Shown: positions 42,896 through 51,608 of the stretch, one piece after another
Position numbering within the stretch: the stretch's first letter is position 1
How the letters are laid out: each line of letters starts with the position of its first letter
Assembly (NCBI GenBank): GCA_902779445.1
Contig: CACZBM010000011.1
Location: forward strand, 1-56,794
Source: an uncultured Lachnospiraceae bacterium
Lineage (GTDB): Bacteria; Bacillota; Clostridia; Lachnospirales; Lachnospiraceae
Direction: 5' to 3'
Length of the DNA: 56,794 bases
Notes under the pieces: model-generated
The model's database searches: none
Told to the model about the DNA's origin: nothing
What the model saw: only the letters and a program-made list of their open reading frames with translations
Translations under genes and position numbers: made by a program

Positions 42896-43685
42896 TTCCC
42901 TTGCTGCCAGTCTGACAGTTGAAACAGCATTGGTACTGCCTATATTTTTATTCGCTATACTGACTGTGATAATGGTTGGCGAAGCTTTACGGTTCTCGTC
43001 CAATCTAAATGCATCTCTCATGGAAACGGCAAAGAAGATGAGCATATACGCATATGCGGGTAAGAATTTGACAACAGACAGCCCTGCAGGAAGCATCGGA
43101 GGAAAAGTCATCTCTATGACTGCCGGTAAGAACATGGTGATCACCGATCTCGGAAAGGGTTATGCAGAAGAGTCTCCGGTGGAAGGCGGTAGTTCCGGAT
43201 TATCCTTTATCCATTCTTCTGTAATGGGACCGGATCAGATGATAGACCTGAATGCGGTCTGGAAAATGAAGATCCTTTTTCCGCTTCCCGGGATAAACGG
43301 GTTTCGGGTCATAGACCGGGCAAGGATACGTGCTTTTACAGGATATGACAATACGAGGCGCAAAGACCGGTCCGGAGAGTCAGAGGAAATGGTCTTTATA
43401 ACGGAGAAAGGAACGGTATACCACAGAGACCGAAACTGCAGGCACCTGAATATTAAGATAAGCACTGTTAACAGGTCATCTGTTAAGGGAATGAGAAACA
43501 GCAGTGGGGGAAAGTACTACCCTTGCGAATACTGCGGAAAAGGATCCGGGGATAATCTCTATATCACTGAAGACGGGGACAGATATCACACGAAGATCAG
43601 CTGTCCCGGATTAAAAAGAACTATAAAAGCAGTACCGATCTCGGAAACAGGGGGAAGGGGCCCCTGCGCGAGATGCGGCCGTTAG
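42801..43685 (+). CDS. TadE-like minor pilin fused to two Cys/His modules
   Basis: Up to 294 residues. The pseudopilin helix SLTVETALVLPIFLFAILTV begins near residue 37, with the Glu typical of TadE. An extracellular part follows. The C-terminus has two modules of the form VYHRDRNCRHL..YPCEYCG (about residues 205-250) and RYHTKISCPGL..PCARCG (about 258-293). Similar modules occur in secreted nucleases and wall proteins, and the Cys and His residues probably bind a metal. The start is unsure: TTG 42801, ATG 42813 and ATG 42843 all lack good ribosome sites and lie within the inverted-repeat segment. Confidence 0.7.
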   Translation: MENSMNWNKKDYLDMNIKCHRGSPRIDPPVPSSLAASLTVETALVLPIFLFAILTVIMVGEALRFSSNLNASLMETAKKMSIYAYAGKNLTTDSPAGSIGGKVISMTAGKNMVITDLGKGYAEESPVEGGSSGLSFIHSSVMGPDQMIDLNAVWKMKILFPLPGINGFRVIDRARIRAFTGYDNTRRKDRSGESEEMVFITEKGTVYHRDRNCRHLNIKISTVNRSSVKGMRNSSGGKYYPCEYCGKGSGDNLYITEDGDRYHTKISCPGLKRTIKAVPISETGGRGPCARCGR

Positions 43686-43702
43686 ATGATAAGGAGGAGA
43701 GT

Positions 43703-44131
43703 ATGGCGGCAAACATGATATTGGGTACATTTTTAGGGATCTGTTCATATACGGATATAAGGAAAAAGGTTGTGTATGTAAAGGTGATAGTGCCGTTTCT
43801 TCTGATCGGGATACTGCTATGCATTTCACCCTTGGGGAACGGGATCCACAATGCCTTATACGGTACAGTAGTAGGTCTTGCGATACTGATCCTCTCGTTT
43901 GCGACAAACGGAGCAGTCGGAGAAGGAGACGGGCTTGTGCTTATGATCACAGGATTCTATCTTGGATTTCTAAATAATATACGGCTTCTGTGTATGGCTC
44001 TTTTCCTTTCTGCGATCGTTTCGGTGGCAGCAGTGATCCTCGGGAAATGGGGGAAGAAAACCGAGTTACCGTTTATGCCTTTTCTTCTTATCTCATTTTT
44101 GATCATTAAAGCACAGGAGATACTGCCATGA
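43703..44131 (+). CDS. Prepilin peptidase, A24 family (second copy)
   Basis: About 142 residues with five membrane helices. The catalytic Asp residues are in SYTDIRKK near residue 15 and GEGDG near residue 74. It is clearly distinct from the first copy at 36008, so the two may process different substrates (Flp pilin against TadE-like pilins). I choose ATG 43703, which follows AAGGAGGA, over the longer frame from 43673 that overlaps the previous gene. The stop overlaps the next gene by 4 bp. Confidence 0.82.
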   Translation: MAANMILGTFLGICSYTDIRKKVVYVKVIVPFLLIGILLCISPLGNGIHNALYGTVVGLAILILSFATNGAVGEGDGLVLMITGFYLGFLNNIRLLCMALFLSAIVSVAAVILGKWGKKTELPFMPFLLISFLIIKAQEILP

Positions 44132-44616
44132 AAAAAGAATTAAAAGCATCATATACATTAGAGGCATCCTTGCTGTTTCCTTTTATTCTGGCGGTTATTG
44201 TTCTGATAATATACGGATCCTTTTTTATCCATGACAGAGCGGTTCTTGATATAGCAGCATATGAAGCGGCGCTTAGGGGAAGTGAAGTCACAGACCCCGA
44301 TGGAGATATTTTCTCAAAAGTCAGGGATACCGGAAACCGGGAAACAGAGGGGAGACTTCTCGCCACGAAGAACGTGTCTATGGATGTCAGGGTGGACAGT
44401 AAAGCAGTAAGTGTTGTATATACCGGGGATTTTACTATTCCAAGAGGGGTGATACTCGTCCCGGGAATGAATATGAAGGGAACAGAGATAAAGGTGGAAG
44501 GGAAAAGCGCCAGGGATGATCCGGCGGGTTTTATAAGGGAATGCAGAATGGTAGAAGCGAGGCTTTCTGATCCTGAGGAAAGTGAAGGATCTCATGACAC
44601 CGGGAGGAAGAGATAA
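44128..44616 (+). CDS. TadE-like minor pilin
   Basis: 162 residues. MKKELKASYTLEASLLFPFI has the short charged leader and the TLEAS junction followed by a hydrophobic helix, as in TadE/TadG pseudopilins. The extracellular part is small and beta-rich, with a C-terminal charged tail. It is coupled by overlap to the peptidase gene, which fits a substrate-enzyme pair. The following FHA gene begins immediately after its stop. Confidence 0.78.
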   Translation: MKKELKASYTLEASLLFPFILAVIVLIIYGSFFIHDRAVLDIAAYEAALRGSEVTDPDGDIFSKVRDTGNRETEGRLLATKNVSMDVRVDSKAVSVVYTGDFTIPRGVILVPGMNMKGTEIKVEGKSARDDPAGFIRECRMVEARLSDPEESEGSHDTGRKR

Positions 44617-45966
44617 ATGGAGGTTGAATTCAGGCAGGATCTTTGTAAAAGGACCATGATCGTACACAGGAATAACAGCGGTAAAAACAGTTTCAGGGAA
44701 AAGATGCTATTAAAAAACAGCATACGGGGTATAGCAAGAGTAAACGTACAATACCTTAACGGAGATTCGTTTTACAGCTACGATATGGGTTCATGCCAGA
44801 CGCTTAAAAATGTGTTTGAAGGAACACCCATGTCGTATAAGGAGCTGAAAGCACTTTTGTCCGGGCTGTCATCCGCCTCTCACGAACTGGAAAAATACCT
44901 TCTCGATGTTAAGGATCTTATGACTGATCCGGAACAGATATTCTGGGATCTTGAAAAGGAGGAGCCCTGTTTCTGCTATTATCCTGAAAATCCGGGGAAA
45001 GGAGAGGATTTTGTCGCTCTTGCCCAGTTTCTTATCGATGCCATAGATAAAGAGGATGAAGAAGCTTCCGCGCTTGCTTATGCATATTTCGACCGGGTGT
45101 GTGAGGGCATGTTACTGCCGGACGATATATTGAGAAAAAATACTTCGGAGGATAAGGAAAACCGGAAGACCGATACGGAAAAAGAAAAGACCCTGCAACA
45201 GTCGGAACCTCTAACATTGTCGGAACTATGGTGTGATGACGGAGATGATAATTATTATCTGGAGGAAAGCGGCGGTAAAACCGGAGATGAGGAGAAAAAG
45301 GGAAGCCTGTTCCTTCTGCTCCTTGCCTTTATCCCTGCTATAACAGCCGCGCTTGTTTACGGCTTTATCTTCATGGATCCCGGAAATATGGCGATGCTGG
45401 GATTGTCAGACGGGGATTATATAAGGGCAGGGATAGGAGTGACGGTGTTTTCAGGAGTATTTATTGCAGCGGGAGTTTATTTCTGGAACAGACATAAGAA
45501 AGAAGAGGAGGACAGAAAGCTCGACATGGACAGTCTGAACTCAGATATCCATGAAGAGGAATACAGATTTGATGAACTGGAAGAGAGATCATTGGAAAAG
45601 ACTTCGCTCCGCGATGAAGACTATGATGCTACCGTACTCCTTACGGATCTGCCTGCAAAGAATAAAAGATCTCCTGTTTTAAGCGGCAGGATAAACGGTA
45701 TAGAGAAGACTTATGAGATCGACAAAAGCCCGTATATGATCGGGAAGCTTAAGAGTAAGGCGGACGGTGTGATATCAGATTCCAAGGTCAGCAGGATACA
45801 CGCATGTATAAGGGAAGACAGGGGCCGGTATTATATTTCAGACTTAAATTCAACGAACGGAACATGCATCAATGACAGGAAACTTTCCCACAATGAAACA
45901 GCGGAACTGTCCGACGGGGATCTGGTGAGATTTGCAGGGGTATCCATGACGTTCCGCCTTGCATAA
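44617..45966 (+). CDS. Membrane FHA-domain protein (DUF6382-like N-terminus)
   Basis: 449 residues. An N-terminal cytoplasmic domain (about 1-170) resembles DUF6382, with an acidic linker after it. Two membrane helices lie at about 228-253 and 267-290. A C-terminal FHA domain spans about 355-449, with MIGKLKSKADGVI, SKVSRIHACI (the Ser/His phosphopeptide-binding core) and DLNSTNGTCINDR. FHA domains bind phosphothreonine, so this may link a Ser/Thr kinase to pilus assembly. No kinase gene is in the window. Its ATG directly follows the previous stop, behind GGGAGGA. Confidence 0.82.
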   Translation: MEVEFRQDLCKRTMIVHRNNSGKNSFREKMLLKNSIRGIARVNVQYLNGDSFYSYDMGSCQTLKNVFEGTPMSYKELKALLSGLSSASHELEKYLLDVKDLMTDPEQIFWDLEKEEPCFCYYPENPGKGEDFVALAQFLIDAIDKEDEEASALAYAYFDRVCEGMLLPDDILRKNTSEDKENRKTDTEKEKTLQQSEPLTLSELWCDDGDDNYYLEESGGKTGDEEKKGSLFLLLLAFIPAITAALVYGFIFMDPGNMAMLGLSDGDYIRAGIGVTVFSGVFIAAGVYFWNRHKKEEEDRKLDMDSLNSDIHEEEYRFDELEERSLEKTSLRDEDYDATVLLTDLPAKNKRSPVLSGRINGIEKTYEIDKSPYMIGKLKSKADGVISDSKVSRIHACIREDRGRYYISDLNSTNGTCINDRKLSHNETAELSDGDLVRFAGVSMTFRLA

Positions 45967-46034
45967 AAAACTATCTGATAGTAGAATACTACGGAAGTGT
46001 ACCCATAAGGGAATGCAAGCGGGAGGAAGACCCT

Positions 46035-47093
46035 GTGGAAGAAAAAATAGCTGAATATCTGGTAAACAGGGGCTATACATCCCTTAGTTCATCCATTGCG
46101 CAGGTGAAGGTGTTTTTCAGGGTGGACGGCGATCTTGCCATGTCTGTCCTTATGATAGACGGACGGAAGATGATAATGAGCGTTGAAGCATTTAGGATGA
46201 TAAAGGCGAAGACGCTGGAAATGTTCCGGAATAAAGGATACAGTAATGTGAGGCTGTTTTCCCTTCTTCTTACCCAGAACGTGATGAATTTCGGTGCCAT
46301 AGGAACTCAGGAAGAGCTTTCATGGATCGTTGATCTGAGAGACAACCGCCTTTGCATCTTTGATAATGAAGTGGCGGATTTTGATGGCTTAAGAGCCGGT
46401 CTGGAACAGCTCCTGGAAGAAGGCGGGGAGATGAACAGGATCACTATCGCCGGAGCGTTAAAGGAGTTTTTCCTGCACAGTAAGGCACCTGTTACGCTTG
46501 CTCTGATCCTTGTAAACCTGATAATCTTTGTCACCTTATCATTTAAGACGCTGAACTTCGACTCTTATTTTATGCTGGAACATGGGGCATTATCCCTGTC
46601 CAGGATAATGGCGAACTATGAGTGGTACAGGCTTTTGACCGCAGCTTTCCTTCATTTTAATCTGGAGCATCTGGCTGCGAATATGCTGGCGCTTTGGGTA
46701 TTCGGTGAAAGGGTTGAAAAAGCTCTCGGTAAGGCAAAATTCCTGATACTCTACCTCGTTGCAGCGGTTATGGGAAACGCTGTATCACTTGTGGTTTCAC
46801 TTCTCTCAGGAGCAAATGTGGTTTCGGCCGGTGCCAGCGGAGCGGTTTTCGGCATCATAGGTGCGCTGTTTGCCATAGTGATAAAGAATCGCGGGAAATA
46901 TGCGGATCTGACAGGAGGACGGGCTGTATTTCTCGTGATATACAGTGTTTTCTCCGGATTTGCAGGTGAAGGGATAGATAACGCAGCCCATATAGGCGGG
47001 CTTGCTGCCGGTCTTCTGATGGGATTTATACTCTACAGGAACCGGGAAACAAATGAGGAGATATCGCAGGAAGGAAAGGAAACTCCGGAATGA
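46035..47093 (+). CDS. Rhomboid-family intramembrane serine protease
   Basis: 352 residues. A cytoplasmic N-terminal domain of about 150 residues precedes six or seven membrane helices. The catalytic Ser is in GASGAVFGIIG near residue 270 and the His in AAHIGGLAAGLLMG near residue 318. HFNLEHLAANMLALW carries the conserved His-Asn pair. It cuts membrane proteins within or near helices. Its position at the end of the pilus operon suggests that a Tad component or pseudopilin could be a substrate; this is inference. GTG start behind GGGAGGA; it overlaps the next gene. Confidence 0.9.
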   Translation: MEEKIAEYLVNRGYTSLSSSIAQVKVFFRVDGDLAMSVLMIDGRKMIMSVEAFRMIKAKTLEMFRNKGYSNVRLFSLLLTQNVMNFGAIGTQEELSWIVDLRDNRLCIFDNEVADFDGLRAGLEQLLEEGGEMNRITIAGALKEFFLHSKAPVTLALILVNLIIFVTLSFKTLNFDSYFMLEHGALSLSRIMANYEWYRLLTAAFLHFNLEHLAANMLALWVFGERVEKALGKAKFLILYLVAAVMGNAVSLVVSLLSGANVVSAGASGAVFGIIGALFAIVIKNRGKYADLTGGRAVFLVIYSVFSGFAGEGIDNAAHIGGLAAGLLMGFILYRNRETNEEISQEGKETPE

Positions 47094-48091
47094 AGATCAA
47101 TATTTATTATGGAGGACGGGGGATCGTAGGAGATTCCACACTGTTTGTTCTTTCAAAGATGCAGAATGCGCTGGAAGAGCTCAATGTAAGGGTTGAACGG
47201 ATAAACCTTTATGAGATGAAGCATAATATCACTTCCCTTCCCAGTACATTAAATGATGCGGACGGCGTGATACTCGGTACCTCTGTCGAGTGGTTCGGCA
47301 TAGGCGGATATATGACACAGTTCCTGGATGCATGCTGGTTCTATGGGAATAAGCAGAAGATATCGGAGCTGTATATGTGCCCCGTCGTTATTTCCACGAC
47401 CTACGGAGAGAGACAGGGTGCCATGACTCTGCAGACTGCCTGGGATACTCTCGGAGGACGGTCATGTAACGGAATCTCTGCATATGTACGGGACTCCGTA
47501 GCTTTTGAGCTCAATCAGGAATATGTGAAGGTCATTGAAAAGGCCGCAGAAAACCTGTACAGGAATATTTCCAGAAAGGCCCTCATACTTCCTGCCAGTA
47601 GTCAGGCTGTGAAGCAGATGGTAACAACTGAAACGCCCATCGATTTCACGCCTCAGGAAACAGAGCAGTTAAGCAAGTATGCTTCCGACGATAAGTATAT
47701 ACAGACGCAGAAGGAGGATTTAAAAGAGCTTGCGAGCCACTTTAAGACTCTTCTTAAGAATGACGGGATGCCGGAAGAAGAGGTACTCTTAAATACGTTT
47801 AAGAACAGGTTCAATCCGCAGAAATCCTTTGAAGCTCTCTACCTTTTGGAGATAGACGGCTTCGACGAGCCTCTTATGCTTGAAGTTAAGAATACTGTTC
47901 TTACAGCGGCATTTGAGCGGAGGAATGACCAGTCGGTCCTCTGTAAAGTGTCAAAGAAAAAACTGGAAGATATCACTCATGGTAAGGAAACCTTCCAGCA
48001 TGCTTTTATGTCAGGAGATATGCAGGTCAAGGGAGATTTCCGCATGCTCAGGATGCTGGATACGGTATTCCCTTTTGAAAAAAAATCTTAA
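47090..48091 (+). CDS. Flavodoxin-like oxidoreductase with SCP2-type C-terminus
   Basis: 333 residues. Residues 1-165 form a flavodoxin or NADPH-dependent FMN reductase fold (MKINIYYGGRGIVGDST; GVILGTSVEWFGIGGYM; VISTTYGERQGA). The C-terminal 100 residues (FEALYLLEIDG, LCKVSKKKLEDITHG, AFMSGDMQVKGDFR) match the SCP2 sterol-carrier-like domain, which binds lipids or hydrophobic ligands. The substrate is unknown. It overlaps the rhomboid gene by 4 bp, so it is transcribed with the pilus operon. It converges with the molybdenum-cofactor gene 3 bp away. Confidence 0.78.
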   Translation: MKINIYYGGRGIVGDSTLFVLSKMQNALEELNVRVERINLYEMKHNITSLPSTLNDADGVILGTSVEWFGIGGYMTQFLDACWFYGNKQKISELYMCPVVISTTYGERQGAMTLQTAWDTLGGRSCNGISAYVRDSVAFELNQEYVKVIEKAAENLYRNISRKALILPASSQAVKQMVTTETPIDFTPQETEQLSKYASDDKYIQTQKEDLKELASHFKTLLKNDGMPEEEVLLNTFKNRFNPQKSFEALYLLEIDGFDEPLMLEVKNTVLTAAFERRNDQSVLCKVSKKKLEDITHGKETFQHAFMSGDMQVKGDFRMLRMLDTVFPFEKKS

Positions 48092-48094
48092 AGA

Positions 48095-49018
48095 TCAACC
48101 GTCCTCGGAACCTCTTAAGACTCCGAGGCCATGTTTAAGCGCAGGGAGGACCGTATCAAGGTTCTCCCTGCATGCTTTTGGGCTTCCGGGAAGATTTATG
48201 ATAAGGGTTTTCTTCCGTATGCCGGATGTCTGGCGGCTTAGCATTGCATGAGGAGTTATCTCAAGGGATTTAGAGATAAGGCCTAAGGATATGCCGGGAG
48301 TCATTCTGTCGCAGACTTCTTCGGTAACTTCCGGGGTTATGTCTTTTTCTGAAAAACCGGTTCCGCCGGTGGTAAAGATGACACTTGCCTGTCTCTGGTC
48401 AGAAAGGCGGATCAGGTTATTCCTGAGGAGTGCCTTGTTGTCGGGGATCAGTATCTTCTCTATGATGTCATACCCATTTTCTAAAAGTATCTTTTCAATT
48501 AAGGGACCGCTTTTATCTTCATATGTTCCGGATGATGCCCGGTCGCTTAACGTGATGACCGCGGCGCTGAATGGTCTGTTATTATCCGCATTTATAAGTT
48601 CGATATTGTCACCGGCTGCGATCTTTCCACCCTTTATTACTTTGGTAAAAACACCTTCTCTCGGCATAATGCAGTCACCCACTGTTTTATAAATATTACA
48701 GTGGTCGTGGCATTCTTTCCCGATCTGGGTAAGTTCCAGGAGGGTGTCTCCGATGGCAAAGCGGGTTCCCACGGGGAGAGACCTGAGGTCAAAGCCTTCT
48801 ACCACAAGGTTTTCACCGAAAGCACCGAAATCGACCTGAGCGCCTTTTGAGCGGAATTCCTCGATCTTTTCTACAGAGAGGAGACTTACCTGACGATGCC
48901 AGTTTCCGGCATGGGCATCACCCTCTATTCCGTGATCCTCTTTTAAGAGAGCTTCATTTATCTGATATTTGGCTGTGCCTTTTTTATCGCTTCTGCAGAT
49001 CGCAATTATCTTTCCCAT
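48095..49018 (-). CDS. MOSC domain fused to MogA-like molybdopterin protein
   Basis: 307 residues. The first 145 residues are a MOSC domain (EGDAHAGNWHRQVSLLS; FGENLVV; IGKECHDHCNIY with conserved Cys), found in proteins that carry or transfer the Mo cofactor or sulfur. The remainder is a MogA/MoaB-type adenylyltransferase domain (AAVITLSDRASSGTYEDKSG; FTTGGTGFSEKDITPE). This fusion is common in anaerobic Clostridia. It lies 35 bp after moaA on the same strand, so both should serve molybdenum cofactor synthesis. Confidence 0.92.
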   Translation of the reverse strand: MGKIIAICRSDKKGTAKYQINEALLKEDHGIEGDAHAGNWHRQVSLLSVEKIEEFRSKGAQVDFGAFGENLVVEGFDLRSLPVGTRFAIGDTLLELTQIGKECHDHCNIYKTVGDCIMPREGVFTKVIKGGKIAAGDNIELINADNNRPFSAAVITLSDRASSGTYEDKSGPLIEKILLENGYDIIEKILIPDNKALLRNNLIRLSDQRQASVIFTTGGTGFSEKDITPEVTEEVCDRMTPGISLGLISKSLEITPHAMLSRQTSGIRKKTLIINLPGSPKACRENLDTVLPALKHGLGVLRGSEDG

Positions 49019-49053
49019 GGTGATCTATTGTATTTTCCTTTCTCTTATAAACC

Positions 49054-50031
49054 TTATCCGCCGATAGAGATCATCCGTTTGTTCTCTGTAATAAGGGACC
49101 GGTTTTCAAAGCAATGGGATTCCGGCTTACTCATAATGGCGTTTTGGAAGGTATCGGTAAGCAGCTGATGCCTTTCGGAACCGTCCGTATTCCGAAGGAT
49201 CTTCCTTAAGTCGATTGTGTCACCAAAGCAAAGACAGGGCTTCAGTTCACCAACTGCTGTCAGACGGAGCCGATTGCAGGAAGAGCAGAACTTTCCGTGA
49301 ATTGCGCTGATAAATCCCACACTTCCGGTAAACCCGGGTATGCTGACATACTTTGCCGGTCCGTTCCCGTGCTTCCTTTCGTCTTCAACGATACCGGGAA
49401 ACTGAATCTTCAGCCTTTCTAAGATGTCATCATTACTTACAGGCTTAAAATAGGCGCCCTGTCCAATGGGCATTATCTCGATAAAACGTATATCCAGAGG
49501 CTTATCTTTTGCAAGCATGACAAGGTCAGGCCATTCATCATCATTAAGGTCCTGCTGGAGAACGGTATTGATCTTCAGGCGGATACCATTTAAAAGACAA
49601 TCATCTATGCTTTGCATTACATCTTCCAGATGATCAAAGCCGGTAATGGTCTTATATTTTTCTTTATCCAGCGTGTCCAGAGAGATATTTACAGCGTCTA
49701 TTCCGGATCTGATGAGAGGATCAAGGTATTTTGAAAGAAGTATCCCGTTTGTGGTGAGGGTTACTTCTTCAATACCGTCCAATGCTTTCAACTGTGCGAT
49801 AAGATCTGTACAGCCTATACGCACAAGGGGCTCCCCTCCGGTGATCTTTAATCTTGTGATGCCAAGGGAAGAGGCTGTTTTTGCGACCTCTACTATTTCT
49901 TCAAAGGTCAGGATATCTTTCATGGAGATCAGGTCTATCCCGTTTGGCATACAGTACCGGCAGCGGAGATTACACCTGTCAGTTATGGAAATTCTTAAGT
50001 ATTCGATTTTTCTGCCAAAAGAATCAAACAT
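49054..50031 (-). CDS. moaA: GTP 3',8-cyclase
   Basis: 325 residues. The radical SAM cluster is CNLRCRYCMP near residue 20 (CxxxCxxC). KITGGEPLVR binds SAM. The second cluster cysteines are in KFCSSCNRLRLT and KPCLCFG near residue 265. The usual C-terminal GG pair is present, as the last residues are ISIGG. It starts molybdenum cofactor synthesis from GTP. MoaC, which acts next, is not in the window. The start has no ribosome site, and its promoter ends 9 nt before the ATG. Confidence 0.96.
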   Translation of the reverse strand: MFDSFGRKIEYLRISITDRCNLRCRYCMPNGIDLISMKDILTFEEIVEVAKTASSLGITRLKITGGEPLVRIGCTDLIAQLKALDGIEEVTLTTNGILLSKYLDPLIRSGIDAVNISLDTLDKEKYKTITGFDHLEDVMQSIDDCLLNGIRLKINTVLQQDLNDDEWPDLVMLAKDKPLDIRFIEIMPIGQGAYFKPVSNDDILERLKIQFPGIVEDERKHGNGPAKYVSIPGFTGSVGFISAIHGKFCSSCNRLRLTAVGELKPCLCFGDTIDLRKILRNTDGSERHQLLTDTFQNAIMSKPESHCFENRSLITENKRMISIGG

Positions 50032-50040
50032 TTGCTAATG

Positions 50041-50069
50041 ATTATATGCTCAAAACCGTATACTTTCAA
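50041..50069 (-). promoter_or_regulatory. Strong promoter of moaA, near-leaderless
   Basis: On the minus strand TTGAAA (50064-50069), exactly 17 nt, then a perfect TATAAT (50041-50046). The ATG at 50031 is 9 nt beyond the -10 box, so the leader would be about 2-3 nt. Confidence 0.75.
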
Positions 50070-50093
50070 CGCTATGTATTAAAGACCGGGTAT

Positions 50094-50101
50094 GGTATAC
50101 T
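50094..50101 (+). promoter_or_regulatory. Extended -10 box of the MoeA-like gene
   Basis: TGgTATACT at 50093-50101 with no clear -35 box. It is divergent from the moaA promoter, and the leader would be about 30 nt. Confidence 0.5.
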
Positions 50102-50138
50102 TGTATGGAAAACTATATAAAACAAGGAAGAATAACAT

Positions 50139-51173
50139 ATGAAGTTAGTTGACACAAAAGATGCAGTGGGACAGATGCTGTGCCATGATATCACAAGGAT
50201 AATAAAGGGACAGGAAAAGGGACCTGTATTCAGAAAAGGTCATATCATCAGGGAAGAGGACATTGAAGTGCTGCTCTCGGTAGGGAAAGATCATATTTAT
50301 ATTTGGGAAATGAATGAAAATATGATGCATGAGAATGATGCAGCTCTTGTATTATATGATCTATGCAAAAATGATCATCTTTCCCGTACGGATGATATAA
50401 AAGAGGGTAAAGTGGAGCTTGTGGCGGAATGCGACGGACTCTTAAAAGTAGACGCGGAGAGGTTGTACAAGGTGAATTCCTTTGGACAGATGATGATAGC
50501 TTCGGTCCGCAATAATTATCCCGCAAAAAAAGGAAAACATGTGGCGGGCATGAGAGTCATTCCACTTGTGATCGAAAAGGAAAAGATGGAGGGGGTCAGA
50601 AAACAGGTAGGAGATGAGCCTATATTTAAGCTCATACCCTACAAGAGTAAAAAAGTCGGAATAGTCACCACCGGTAACGAGGTTTATCACGGCAGGATAA
50701 AAGATACCTTCACGCCCGTGGTTACTGCCAAGATAGAGGAACTTGGCTCGAAAGTGGTCGCTCACGAGATAAGCTCCGATGATCCCGAGATGGAGATTGA
50801 TTGCATAAACAAGGTTCTTGCAGCGGGAGCGGATGTGGTGCTTTGTACGGGAGGAATGAGCGTGGATCCCGATGATAAGACTCCCTATGCGATAAGACAG
50901 ACAGCAGACAGGGTTGTGAGCTACGGCGCCCCGGTACTGCCCGGCGCCATGTTTATGCTGGCATATAAAGGTGCCCATGATGAGATCCCTATCATGGGCC
51001 TCCCGGGATGTGTGATGTTTGAAGGCAGAACGGTCTTTGACCTGATCCTTCCAAGAATATTTGCTGATGATATCATCTCGAAGGAAGAGATAGACCGCCT
51101 GGGAATGGGAGGGTACTGCATGCATTGCAAGTCCTGCAATTTCCCTGACTGCGCCCTTGGAGCTGGAGTATAG
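50139..51173 (+). CDS. Molybdopterin-binding protein, short MoeA-like
   Basis: 344 residues. The MoCF-binding domain is clear: KVGIVTTGNEVYHGRIKD near residue 170, ISSDDPEM, and VVLCTGGMSVDPDDKTP near residue 235. The N-terminal part resembles MoeA domains (VGQMLCHDITRI; FRKGHII), but MoeA domain IV is missing. The C-terminus has a Cys-rich end (CMHCKSCNFPDCALG) of the kind seen in clostridial molybdopterin-binding proteins. It may insert molybdate or guard the cofactor. It is divergent from moaA, with only about 107 bp between. Confidence 0.88.
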   Translation: MKLVDTKDAVGQMLCHDITRIIKGQEKGPVFRKGHIIREEDIEVLLSVGKDHIYIWEMNENMMHENDAALVLYDLCKNDHLSRTDDIKEGKVELVAECDGLLKVDAERLYKVNSFGQMMIASVRNNYPAKKGKHVAGMRVIPLVIEKEKMEGVRKQVGDEPIFKLIPYKSKKVGIVTTGNEVYHGRIKDTFTPVVTAKIEELGSKVVAHEISSDDPEMEIDCINKVLAAGADVVLCTGGMSVDPDDKTPYAIRQTADRVVSYGAPVLPGAMFMLAYKGAHDEIPIMGLPGCVMFEGRTVFDLILPRIFADDIISKEEIDRLGMGGYCMHCKSCNFPDCALGAGV

Positions 51174-51176
51174 TAA

Positions 51177-51587
51177 TTATTGTATCTTAAGCAGTTTTGC
51201 GGTCTCTTTTAATTCTTCGTCAGTGGGTTTGCCGGGATTCCAGCCGATCTTCTGACCGTCATTCTTAAAACGGGGAATAAGGTGGAGATGGAAATGGAAT
51301 ACGGTCTGTCCTGCCGTTTCTCCGTTATTTTGAACTATATTGAATCCGTCTGCATTTAATACTGCTGTATTATGGGCAGCTATTTTCTTCGCAAGAGTGA
51401 ATACGCGTCCCGCAAGATCAGAGGGGAGCTCATAGATATCAGCATAATGCTCTTTGGGAAGTATAAGGGCATGTCCTTTTGTGGCGGGGCCGGCATCCAG
51501 GATAACCTTAAAGTCGTCATCCTCATAGATAAAGTTTGTGGGAATGATCCCGTTTGCCAGTTTGCAGAAAATGCAGTCGTCTTTCAT
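51177..51587 (-). CDS. HIT-family (HINT-like) nucleotide hydrolase
   Basis: 136 residues with CIFCKLANGIIPTNFIYED at the N-terminus and the triad HFHLHLIPR at the C-terminus. The middle contains GHALILPKEHYAD. This is the canonical bacterial HINT layout, with phosphoramidate or dinucleotide hydrolysis. Strong ribosome site AAAGGAG on the minus strand. It lies 22 bp after murG on the same strand and may be cotranscribed with it. Confidence 0.92.
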   Translation of the reverse strand: MKDDCIFCKLANGIIPTNFIYEDDDFKVILDAGPATKGHALILPKEHYADIYELPSDLAGRVFTLAKKIAAHNTAVLNADGFNIVQNNGETAGQTVFHFHLHLIPRFKNDGQKIGWNPGKPTDEELKETAKLLKIQ

Positions 51588-51608
51588 TTTTTTCTCCTTT
51601 ATAAGTTA

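Noticed and set aside
50032..50138. Molybdenum-cofactor riboswitch between moaA and the MoeA-like gene
   Set aside because: The gap is about 107 bp and is taken up by two divergent promoters. The expected multi-stem Moco RNA fold is not visible.
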